This document shows positions 9,274-16,316 of a stretch of DNA of 64,000 nucleotides, one piece after another. The translations under genes were made by a program, and so were the position numbers. The notes under the pieces are model-generated. The model worked only from the letters and a program-made list of their open reading frames with translations, did not search any database and was not told the DNA's origin. Location: NCBI GenBank assembly GCA_031277805.1, contig JAITLR010000001.1, positions 1 through 64,000 on the forward strand. Reading direction: 5' to 3'. How positions within the stretch are numbered: the first letter of the stretch is position 1; each line of letters starts with the position of its first letter. Origin of the DNA: Comamonas sp. (GTDB lineage: Bacteria; Pseudomonadota; Gammaproteobacteria; Burkholderiales; Burkholderiaceae_C).

Positions 9274-9526
9274 GGGGAAGCTCCAAAGTTAAAAACCGGT
9301 ACGCAGGCGCCCCCTGGGCTGAATGGCCAGGGGCACGCAAACCCATGCCGCATCAATGCGGTGCTTTGCTGTTCTGGATGTTGACCGTCAACGAGCATGG
9401 GCTGGAATTTGGGAATAATGGGCGCCATTGTAGGCTGAGCCGGAGCGCCTCGCGTGGCTCAAACCTGTTTCAGAGTCCGGGGCATGGCATTCCAAACCTG
9501 GCCCTTATCTAATCGAAGCGCGCACC
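9274..9526. promoter_or_regulatory. Divergent ppsA/ppsR control region
   Basis: The 253-bp gap between two divergent genes must hold both promoters. Two dyads stand out: a hairpin GCCCCCTGG / CCAGGGGC at 9309-9334 in the likely ppsA leader, and the perfect 13-bp palindrome GTTGACcGTCAAC at 9380-9392, which has the look of an operator. I do not know the regulator that would bind it. Confidence 0.5.
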
Positions 9527-10348
9527 ATGCATACCCATACGATATTTGTCATTTCTGACGGCACCGGCATCACGGCGGAGACCTTTGGCACGGCCATCAT
9601 GGCCCAGTTCGACACCAAGCCCCGTCTGGTGCGCATTCCTTTTGTGGACTCCATGGACAAGGTGCATCAGGCCATTCGCCAGATCAACCATGTGGCTTCG
9701 GTCGAGAGCAAAAAGCCCATTGTCTTCACCACCCTGGTCAATCAGGAATATCTGGAACTGATCGAATCGACCTGCAAAGGTAAGGTTTTTGACATGTTCG
9801 GCACTTTTGTGCGCCCGCTGGAGGTGGAGCTGGGCCAGAAGTCGTTGCACCGTGTGGGCCGCTTTGCCGATATCAGCGAAAGCAAGGAGTATCTGGAACG
9901 CATGGAGGCCATCAACTACACGCTGGCCCATGACGACGGCCAGACCAATACCGATCTGACGGGTGCCGACGTGATCTTGGTGGGCGTGAGCCGCTCGGGC
10001 AAGACGCCTACCAGCCTGTACCTGGCCATGCAGTTTGGCCTCAAGGTTGCCAACTATCCGCTGATTCCCGAAGACTTCGAGCGCAAGCAGCTGCCGCCCG
10101 CGCTGGTGCCCTATCGCCAGAAGCTGTTCGGCCTGACGATTGACCCCATGCGCCTGTCCTCCATCCGCAACGAACGCCGCCCTGATTCCAAATACGCGAG
10201 CCTGCAGAACTGCCGCTACGAAGTGGCCGAGGCCGAGTCCATGATGCGCCGCAGCGGCATCGAGTGGCTGTCGAGCACCACCAAGTCGATCGAGGAAATC
10301 GCCACCACCATCCTGCAGGAAGTGCTGCCCCAGCATCTGGGGCATTGA
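9527..10348 (+). CDS. ppsR: PEP synthase regulatory protein, bifunctional kinase/pyrophosphorylase
   Basis: A 273-residue DUF299-family protein. In this family the enzyme inactivates PEP synthase by ADP-dependent phosphorylation of a threonine next to the catalytic histidine and reactivates it by Pi-dependent pyrophosphorylysis. Seen here are the N-terminal FVISDGTGITAETFG motif and the P-loop-like GVSRSGKTPTSLYLA (about residues 151-165), followed by NYPLIPEDFERKQLP and the LSSIRNERRP segment. The Thr next to the His in the PpsA target loop (GGRTCH) is present. Its divergent placement from ppsA supports the assignment. Confidence 0.95.
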   Translation: MHTHTIFVISDGTGITAETFGTAIMAQFDTKPRLVRIPFVDSMDKVHQAIRQINHVASVESKKPIVFTTLVNQEYLELIESTCKGKVFDMFGTFVRPLEVELGQKSLHRVGRFADISESKEYLERMEAINYTLAHDDGQTNTDLTGADVILVGVSRSGKTPTSLYLAMQFGLKVANYPLIPEDFERKQLPPALVPYRQKLFGLTIDPMRLSSIRNERRPDSKYASLQNCRYEVAEAESMMRRSGIEWLSSTTKSIEEIATTILQEVLPQHLGH

Positions 10349-10355
10349 TCAAGAC

Positions 10356-10438
10356 TCCCCCTGAGGCGCTTTGCGCCTTCCCCCTCTCTCGCTGCGCGGG
10401 AGGGGGACGCAGCCTTCGCCGCGAGGCGGCTCTGACTT
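10356..10438. repeat. Triple-hairpin intergenic repeat typical of Comamonadaceae
   Basis: Three adjoining stem-loops are seen between the convergent ppsR and LysR genes: GGCGCtttGCGCC, then CCCCCTCTC ... GAGGGGG, then a GCC/GGC-rich stem. The sequence starting CCCCCTGAGGCGCTTTGCGCC is one I recognise as a recurring intergenic element in this family. It may also terminate transcription from both sides, though it lacks a T-run. Confidence 0.6.
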
Positions 10439-10470
10439 GAGGCCCGCCGAATGCCAAGAGGACGGGTGGC

Positions 10471-11400
10471 TCAGCTCAGCCTTGCCTGCTTCGGCAGCTC
10501 CTGCAACAGATAGTCCACCAGTGCACGGACCTTTGCCGGCACATATTTACGGTCCTTGAAGCAGGCAAAAAAGTCCAGCGGAGCATCTTCGAACTGCAGC
10601 TGCCCCTTGCGTGCGGGCTTGAGTGTCAACGGCAGCAGCCGCCCCTGGCGCAGTTGCTCATGAACGATGAAGTTGCCCGCCCAGACAATGCCGCCGCCTG
10701 CTGCGGCAAACTCCACCAGCGCATCGATATCGCTGCCGATGGCGGCAATCTTCTGCTGCGGATCGGTACGCTGGTCATCGCGCAAGAAAGGCCAGCGCAT
10801 GATGCGGCCATCACGCTCGCGTCGGTACAGCAGACAGGCATGCTCCAGCAATTCCTGCGCCGTCTGAGGGCTGCCATGCCGCTGCAGATATTGGGGCGAG
10901 GCGCAGAGAATACGCGACACCGAGGCCAGTTGCCGCACCGACATGCCGGGCTCCAGCACATCGCGGTAACGCACGCTGATATCTATATCTTCCTTGAGCA
11001 CGTCCACGTGGCGGTCCGTGATCAGCAGCTCAAGCTCCAGTCTCGGGTGCTGCGCGGTAAACGCCGGTAGCAGCGGCGCCAGCACATGGCGACCAAAGGC
11101 GGACATGCAGGCAATGCGCAAACGGCCTTGCAGCTCACCGTGAATCAATGACAGATCGGACTGGGCCTTTTCCAGTTCCTCCAGTACCGGCGCCACGCGG
11201 GCCAGATAACGCTCGCCCGCTTCTGTCAGCGCCATGGAGCGGGTGGTGCGGGTAATCAGGCGCGTACCCAACTCGCGCTCCAGCCGCGCAATGTTCTGGC
11301 TGGCCGCTGCTGGCGATATGCCCAGCTGGCGCGCGGCCGAGGCGATGGAACCGCCTTCCAGGGCTTTGACAAAGGTTTCTATGGCACGCAGATTCGGCAT
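10471..11400 (-). CDS. LysR-family transcriptional regulator
   Basis: A 309-residue LysR protein. The N-terminal winged helix is MPNLRAIETFVKALEGGSIASAARQLGISPAAASQNIARLERELG, here quoted only as its key parts IETFVKALEGGS and SPAAASQNIARLE; it is followed by the effector domain beginning LRIACMSAFGRHVLAPLLPAF. The start at 11400 begins the usual LysR N-terminus; the frame to 11484 is not supported. It belongs to the CrgA-like branch (RTTRSMALTEAGERYLARV). It is divergent from the DUF2798 gene at 11592, a common pairing, so that gene is its likely target. Confidence 0.88.
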   Translation of the reverse strand: MPNLRAIETFVKALEGGSIASAARQLGISPAAASQNIARLERELGTRLITRTTRSMALTEAGERYLARVAPVLEELEKAQSDLSLIHGELQGRLRIACMSAFGRHVLAPLLPAFTAQHPRLELELLITDRHVDVLKEDIDISVRYRDVLEPGMSVRQLASVSRILCASPQYLQRHGSPQTAQELLEHACLLYRRERDGRIMRWPFLRDDQRTDPQQKIAAIGSDIDALVEFAAAGGGIVWAGNFIVHEQLRQGRLLPLTLKPARKGQLQFEDAPLDFFACFKDRKYVPAKVRALVDYLLQELPKQARLS

Positions 11401-11591
11401 GACAGCAAATGTATCGCCAATACATTCTGAAGTTTTGCTTATGAGTACCGCAAGCTCCAGACCTCTACCGCCAGCCCTGAGCAACGCTTACAGTCCTGGC
11501 TCTTCATTCATCCATGTTTTTCTGCCTCTGCCTTTTGCGAGGCCGCGCCAGCCGCCATGAACATGGATAGCAGTATCTTCGTCAGGATTTC

Positions 11592-11840
11592 ATGAACCCC
11601 TCTCTCAATCGCCCCAAGCTGCACAAGCGCTTCACACCCTTTGTCTTTGCCTTCTATATGGCCGGCATCATGGCTTTTTTGATGAGCTGCACCATTGTTG
11701 CCGCCAACAGCGGCTTTGGCGGCGACTATCTGCAGCGCGTACTCAATGCCTATGCGCTGGCCATGCCCGTGGCTTTTTGCTGCGTGGTGATGGTTCGCCC
11801 GCTGGTACTCAAGCTCGTTGCAGTCACCGTTCATAACTGA
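11592..11840 (+). CDS. DUF2798 family small membrane protein
   Basis: The 82-residue protein has two hydrophobic helices (FVFAFYMAGIMAFLMSCTIV and the AMPVAFCCVVMVRPLVLKLV segment), a pattern characteristic of DUF2798. Function of the family is unknown. It is divergent from a LysR regulator, which is a frequent arrangement. The gene ends in a normal stop, and intergenic palindromic repeats follow. Confidence 0.8.
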   Translation: MNPSLNRPKLHKRFTPFVFAFYMAGIMAFLMSCTIVAANSGFGGDYLQRVLNAYALAMPVAFCCVVMVRPLVLKLVAVTVHN

Positions 11841-11845
11841 ACAGG

Positions 11846-11958
11846 CAGCGGCTGGTCAGCCGCTATCTATTCAGTAGTGCATGGCGCCTGATGGATAAGC
11901 ACTTCAGTAGAGAACTGCGCTGAAAATCAGGCAGCCATGGCGCTATCTGCTACAAAAA
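11846..11958. repeat. Degenerate copies of the dispersed AGCGCTTAT-type palindrome
   Basis: Between DUF2798 and hmuV two stem-loops occur: AGCGGCTGgtCAGCCGCT (about 11848-11866) and, running into the hmuV end, GCCATGGCGCTATCTGCTAC with the flanking TAGC/GCTA words shared by copies near 2530, 16285 and 20385. They are likely to serve as terminators for the convergent genes. Confidence 0.45.
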
Positions 11959-12742
11959 TATACTGTAGCGCACCGTCGCTGCTGCGTACCGGATCACATT
12001 GCATGCCCCAGACCTGCCGAACCAGAGCGGGCTGCAGCACGTCAAGCACTGCACCATGGTGCACACCGGCATTGCCACCCAGCACCAGCACATCATCGGC
12101 ATAGCGCAGGGCCAGATTCAGATCATGAATCACGGCCACCACGCCCACGCCCTGCCCCCCCGCCCATTGCCGCAGCAGGCGCATGGCATGGTGCTGGTGG
12201 GCCAGATCGAGAGCAGCCGTGGGCTCATCGAGCAGCAGCCAGCGAGCGCTGCCGCCCTCTGGCATTTGCCAGATCTGCGCCAGCGCCCGGGCCAGATGGG
12301 TGCGTGCACGCTCGCCGCCCGACAAGGTATTGATGCTGCGCTGCGCCAGATGCTCAACTCCGGTCAGCGCCATGGCCTGAGCCGGAATCTGCACCTCTTC
12401 GACGCCAGGCCGGTGCCGATGCGGATAACGTCCAAGCTCCACAACCTCCTGTGCCGTGAAATCAAAGGCCACGCTGCAATCCTGGGGCATGACGGCACGC
12501 CGCATGGCTAGGGTCTGCGGCGCATGGCCGGCCAACTCCAGGCCATCAAGCAAGACCTGGCCGCACTGCGGCGCGCGCTCGCCCACCAGCATGGACATCA
12601 GTGTGGACTTGCCTGCGCCATTGGGGCCAAGGATGGCTGTAAAGCGTCCGGCCCGTATCTGCGCATCCACCGTGGCCAGACGCGGCCCCTTGGCCACGCC
12701 CACCCCCAGATTGCGGCATTCGATGTTTGAGCCTGCTCTCAT
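11927..12742 (-). CDS. hmuV: Haem ABC transporter ATP-binding protein
   Basis: A 271-residue ABC ATPase that powers haem import from periplasm to cytoplasm. Walker A is LGPNGAGKSTLMSML (about residue 37), the signature is LSGGERARTHLARALAQ, Walker B is WLLLDEPTAALDLAHQ, and the H-loop is VAVIHDLNLAL. The ATG at 12742 overlaps the hmuU stop in ATGA; the much longer open frame to 13198 is only read-through of the other frame of hmuU and was rejected. It is the last gene of the hmu operon. Confidence 0.94.
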   Translation of the reverse strand: MRAGSNIECRNLGVGVAKGPRLATVDAQIRAGRFTAILGPNGAGKSTLMSMLVGERAPQCGQVLLDGLELAGHAPQTLAMRRAVMPQDCSVAFDFTAQEVVELGRYPHRHRPGVEEVQIPAQAMALTGVEHLAQRSINTLSGGERARTHLARALAQIWQMPEGGSARWLLLDEPTAALDLAHQHHAMRLLRQWAGGQGVGVVAVIHDLNLALRYADDVLVLGGNAGVHHGAVLDVLQPALVRQVWGMQCDPVRSSDGALQYIFVADSAMAA

Positions 12743-13866
12743 ACCTTGCTCCTGAACTGGCGCAGCATGGCCAGAAAAAGCGGCACACCGATGAACGCCG
12801 TGAGAACGCCCAGTGGCAGCTCGGCCGGCTTGGCAATGGTGCGCGCCACGGCATCGGCGCTGACCACCAGTGCCGCACCCAGCAGGGCCGAGCCCGGCAG
12901 CACCACGCGATGGTCGGGCCCAGCCATCAAACGCACCCAGTGAGGTGCCACCAGACCGATAAAGCCGATGATGCCCGTGGTGGCGGTCACTGCGCCCACG
13001 GCCAGCGCGGCCACCATCACGGCGCGGCGCTTGGTCTTTTCCACGGCCACGCCCAGCAGGTTCGCCTGGGCCTCGCCCAACGCAATCGCATTCAAGGGTC
13101 TGGCCAGCGCCAGCGCCGCCATGATGCTGATGGCCACGCCGGCCGACACCAGCCCCACCGCGCTCCAGCGCGATGCCCCCAGACTGCCCAGCAGCCACAT
13201 CTGCAGATTGCGCAGCTGCTCGTCCGTGGACACAAAACTCAGGAAGCCCAGACCGGCCCCAGCCAGCGCATTGATGGCAATGCCCGCCAGCAGCATCAGG
13301 CCGATACGGGTCGTACCCTGTACCTGGCCCAGCACATAGACCACGGCCGTCACGGCCAGACCGCCGCCAAACGCCATGGCAACCAGTGCCCAGCTGCCCA
13401 GATGACGGGGCAGCCAGGGCAGGTACATGCCACCCAGCACAATGGTGATACCTGCAGCCAGGGCCGCGCCGCTGCTGACGCCGATCAGCCCGGGGTCGGC
13501 CAGCGGATTGCGAAACAGGCCTTGCATCAAGGCCCCAGCCAGCCCCAGCCCGGCCCCCGCGGCCACACCCATCAACAGGCGCGGCAGGCGGATATTGAGA
13601 AACACCAGATGCTCGGGCCCGCCTTGCACATCACCGCCAAAGAGACTGCGAATGCCATCCCAGACAATGCCGGGCAACTGATGGGGCGCAATTGCATAGG
13701 CACCGCTAGCCGCGCCCCAGACCATGGCCAACAGCACCAGCGCAGCCCCCAGCGCCAGCGTGGCACTGCGGCTGAGCCTGCCCGCTGGCGTGCGCCAGCG
13801 TGACGCCTCTGCAGGTCGGTCCACGGGCCCGCTCAGCGACACGGGTTTGACCGCCGCACTGCTCAT
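12739..13866 (-). CDS. hmuU: Haem ABC transporter permease (FecCD family)
   Basis: The 375-residue inner-membrane permease carries the FecCD hallmarks: a first helix after a short cytoplasmic tail, LPRLLMGVAAGAGLGLAGALMQGLFRNPLADPGLIGVSSGAAL-type segment (key words NPLADPGLIG), LLAGIAINALAGAG, and the cytoplasmic coupling motif near GFIGLVAPHWVRLMAGPDHR. It forms the channel of the haem importer with hmuV and hmuT. The start at 13866 shares one base with the hmuT stop (TGATG), showing translational coupling. Confidence 0.94.
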   Translation of the reverse strand: MSSAAVKPVSLSGPVDRPAEASRWRTPAGRLSRSATLALGAALVLLAMVWGAASGAYAIAPHQLPGIVWDGIRSLFGGDVQGGPEHLVFLNIRLPRLLMGVAAGAGLGLAGALMQGLFRNPLADPGLIGVSSGAALAAGITIVLGGMYLPWLPRHLGSWALVAMAFGGGLAVTAVVYVLGQVQGTTRIGLMLLAGIAINALAGAGLGFLSFVSTDEQLRNLQMWLLGSLGASRWSAVGLVSAGVAISIMAALALARPLNAIALGEAQANLLGVAVEKTKRRAVMVAALAVGAVTATTGIIGFIGLVAPHWVRLMAGPDHRVVLPGSALLGAALVVSADAVARTIAKPAELPLGVLTAFIGVPLFLAMLRQFRSKV

Positions 13867-14750
13867 CAAGCCACCCACTGCAAGCTGCGCATATGCAAAG
13901 CCTGCACGGCACTGGGCAGGCGCGGGCCGAAGCCCAGCAGATGGCTGGCTTCCAGCGTCACCAGCGCTTTCCTGGCAAAGGCTGGCGTCAGCGCCAACTC
14001 GGGCCGCTTCCAGAAAGCCGCCTCACCACCCAAAGCTTCGATACCTTGCGTGGTGTTGATGATGACCTCGGGAGCGGCGCTGGCCATGGCTTCGGCCGTC
14101 AAGGTCTTGTAACCGTCGAACTGGTCGATGGCGTTGACGCAGCCCGCGTACTGAATCAATGCATTGGCGGCCGTGCCCTTGCCTGCCACTTGCGGGCTGC
14201 CGCTATGCGACATGACAAACAGCACGCGCGGCTTGCGCGTGGCCTTGGCGACCTGGGCCTGCACGGCATTCCATTGCCCGTCGAGCTTGGCCAGCAGAAT
14301 ATCCGCCTCTGCGCTGCGACCCGTTTCGCGCCCCACCACCTTGACTTTTTCCTGCACCTCGGCCCAGTCATGCCGCGCGGCAACCAGGGCCACGCGCACA
14401 CCGGCCTGGCGAATCTGGTCTATCACCACGGGCGGCCCGGCCTCGCTGGTGCCGATCACTGCATCGGGCTTGAGCGAGAGCAGGCCCTCGGCCGAGAGCT
14501 GACGCACATAGCCCACCTTGGGCGTTTTCTGCGCCGCTTCGGGGAACTGGCTGGTCGTGTCCGTGCCCACCAGCAGGCCCTGGGCATTGAGCAGGTAGAC
14601 CACTTCGGTCAATGCACCGCTGAGCGACACCAGCCGCTTTGGTCCAGGCACGGCAGCGGCGGTCTGAGCCAGGGCCGGCAGAGCCGTGCCCGCCACAGTC
14701 GCGCCCAGCCATCGCAGACCCTGGCGCCGGGAAATGCTGGCCATGCTCAT
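13866..14750 (-). CDS. hmuT: Periplasmic haem-binding protein
   Basis: This 294-residue class III binding protein carries haem from the outer-membrane receptor to the permease. The N-terminus ISRRQGLRWLG followed by a hydrophobic run and ALAQTAAA suggests export, possibly by the Tat route. Typical features follow: KRLVSLSGALTEVVYLL, VGTDTTSQFPEAA, VGYVRQLSAEGLLSLKPD and the PEVIINTTQGIEALGG region. The gene overlaps hmuS by 4 bases and hmuU by 1 base, so the operon order is fixed. Confidence 0.93.
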   Translation of the reverse strand: MSMASISRRQGLRWLGATVAGTALPALAQTAAAVPGPKRLVSLSGALTEVVYLLNAQGLLVGTDTTSQFPEAAQKTPKVGYVRQLSAEGLLSLKPDAVIGTSEAGPPVVIDQIRQAGVRVALVAARHDWAEVQEKVKVVGRETGRSAEADILLAKLDGQWNAVQAQVAKATRKPRVLFVMSHSGSPQVAGKGTAANALIQYAGCVNAIDQFDGYKTLTAEAMASAAPEVIINTTQGIEALGGEAAFWKRPELALTPAFARKALVTLEASHLLGFGPRLPSAVQALHMRSLQWVA

Positions 14751-15859
14751 GCAGCCTCCGCCACCTGGCTCTGACGCTGCAGACCCGACACCAGATCACG
14801 CCAGCTTTGCAGCTCGGGCTGGCCGGGCTTGCGCTCGCCAAAGAACATGGCCATGTTGTTGCCTTCGGCATCGAACACCTCGACCGAGGTCACCACACCG
14901 TCGCTGGTGGGCTTTTGCACCACCCAGACCGTGGCAATCATGTCGGTGCGCAGATGCAGATTGAAGCCCTTGTCCAGCACATTGATCCAGCGCACGCCGT
15001 TCTTGCCGTCCATGGGCTGGATATTGCTCACAGGGCCGGTGTGGATCTGGATGCAGCCGCTGCTGCCCACAAACACCATGATGGAAACACCGTCCACCGC
15101 CGCATCGCCCAGCAGCTGGGTGATCGCGTCAGCGCTCAGGCGTTCGCAATACTGGGGCACCAGGCGGAAGGCCTGCTGGCGCTCTGCTCCATGCTTGCGC
15201 AGCATCTCGAAGAACTCATGTGTGTCCTTCATATTGGTCCAGGCCTGGGTCAGCGCGGGCACGTCGATCTCGGCATCGGCCTTGATGGCAGGCTTGGCCG
15301 CTGGCTCGCGGAACACATAGCCAGCCGAAGGCTCGGCAAAGCGGTCCACCAGCGCATCCCAGGCATTCATATCGGTGGCTTCGCGTGCAAATACCTTGTG
15401 CACGGCGCGGCCGGATGCGTCATAGAACTGCAGGCTGTGCATGGCCGGACGATTGCCGTTGGCCGCAGCTTCCGTCACGGCAAACCCGGCATGCCAGTGC
15501 ATGAAGAACAGGCGCAGATCGATCTCGCGGCTCAGTGCCAGGCCGACCGGTCCCTGGGCCGACAGATTCTGGTAGATGCCGTCCTTTTCATGCACGGTCG
15601 ATTCATTGCGGGTCAGCGCCATCACCTGGCCGCAGGCTTCCAGGCCCTTGAGGATGTCCAGCCAGTCGGCGCGCAACGGCACGGCCTTGAGCGAGCGCTC
15701 ATGGTCACCGCCATGGGCGGCGATCACTGCGCCTTCGCTCAAATGCAGGGCTTCAGCCGCATCCTTGGCACGCAGACCTTGCTGGCGCTGCTGCGCAAAC
15801 TGCTCGCGGATCTGCACCGCAGTCAGGGTGTGGATTTCAGGGGATGTGATGGCGTTCAT
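14747..15859 (-). CDS. hmuS: Haemin-degrading factor HemS/HmuS family
   Basis: A 370-residue cytoplasmic haem-handling protein with the two-fold repeated HemS/ChuS domain. Members bind incoming haem and either degrade it or pass it on. Repeat one includes RADWLDILKGLEACGQVMALTRNESTVHEK (key words GQVMALTRNE and VHEKDG); repeat two includes IMVFVGSSGCIQIHTGPV and WINVLDKGFNLHLR, ending with DAEGNNMAMFFGERKPGQPE. The stop overlaps the hmuT start (ATGA). Whether it cleaves haem or only carries it cannot be told from sequence. Confidence 0.93.
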   Translation of the reverse strand: MNAITSPEIHTLTAVQIREQFAQQRQQGLRAKDAAEALHLSEGAVIAAHGGDHERSLKAVPLRADWLDILKGLEACGQVMALTRNESTVHEKDGIYQNLSAQGPVGLALSREIDLRLFFMHWHAGFAVTEAAANGNRPAMHSLQFYDASGRAVHKVFAREATDMNAWDALVDRFAEPSAGYVFREPAAKPAIKADAEIDVPALTQAWTNMKDTHEFFEMLRKHGAERQQAFRLVPQYCERLSADAITQLLGDAAVDGVSIMVFVGSSGCIQIHTGPVSNIQPMDGKNGVRWINVLDKGFNLHLRTDMIATVWVVQKPTSDGVVTSVEVFDAEGNNMAMFFGERKPGQPELQSWRDLVSGLQRQSQVAEAA

Positions 15860-16245
15860 TGCAGGGTCTCCGGGCTGTGATGCCAGTGGGGTTGTGATTG
15901 GGAAAATTCGTCGTCAAAGCCGTGGGCCGAGGCCGGGTCTTCAACTGCGGGTTCAGGCTGTGCCAGCACCTGGGCCACGGTGGCCCAGCGCTGACCCAGC
16001 TTCTGCAGAAAGTGGCGCATGTCGCCAGACCGGTCGCTTCCGTCCAGGCCTTCGGCCATGCGCGTCAACTGCTCGGCCACGCGCTGGGCCATGGGCGCCC
16101 GGTGCACGGCACAGCAGCCCTGGCTGAAGCCGGTCATCAGCGCCAGCACCGTGGCCAGCTGGGCCTCCGTTTCGGTCAGCAGATATTCCTCGTCACGACC
16201 GCCTGCTGCGCTCTGGGCATTGGCGGTGTTCTCATAGACAGACAT
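15856..16245 (-). CDS. Small hypothetical protein of the haem operon
   Basis: A 129-residue soluble protein starting MSVYENTANAQSAAGG with GCGGGAG upstream; its stop overlaps the hmuS start by 4 bases. The middle is helical (EAQLATVLALMTGFSQGCCA and RVAEQLTRMAEGLDG). The C-terminus is rich in His/Gln (SQPHWHHSPETLQ). I do not recognise a family with certainty. The position between receptor and hmuS, with coupled translation, says it serves haem uptake or its control; a small helical haem- or metal-sensing protein is possible, and the CC and HWHH groups could ligate metal or haem. This is inference. Confidence 0.7.
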   Translation of the reverse strand: MSVYENTANAQSAAGGRDEEYLLTETEAQLATVLALMTGFSQGCCAVHRAPMAQRVAEQLTRMAEGLDGSDRSGDMRHFLQKLGQRWATVAQVLAQPEPAVEDPASAHGFDDEFSQSQPHWHHSPETLQ

Positions 16246-16270
16246 GGCACACTCCCGCAGTTTTTGAGTC

Positions 16271-16316
16271 AAAACAGCCTCCAGCGCTTATTCACAAAGC
16301 GCCGTCAGCTACAAAA
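16271..16316. repeat. Dispersed palindromic intergenic element (AGCGCTTAT type)
   Basis: The words AGCGCTTAttcacAAAGCGC and GTCAGCTACAAAATC sit directly between the TonB receptor and the small haem-operon gene. The same words occur at 20385-20412 and more weakly at 2525-2545 and 11930-11958. The hairpin may tune expression between the receptor and the transporter genes. Confidence 0.55.

Noticed and set aside
6820..9384. An 854-codon open frame on the plus strand, opposite to ppsA
   Set aside because: It is a shadow caused by the high GC at third codon positions of ppsA. It has no ribosome-binding site and reads as a His/Gly/Gln/Val-rich low-complexity protein.
12743..13198. The 152-codon upstream extension of hmuV
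   Set aside because: It lies within hmuU in another frame. The ATG at 12742 overlaps the hmuU stop and begins the family's normal N-terminus.
14639..15880. A 413-codon open frame opposite to hmuT/hmuS
   Set aside because: Shadow of two well-supported haem genes; no start signal.
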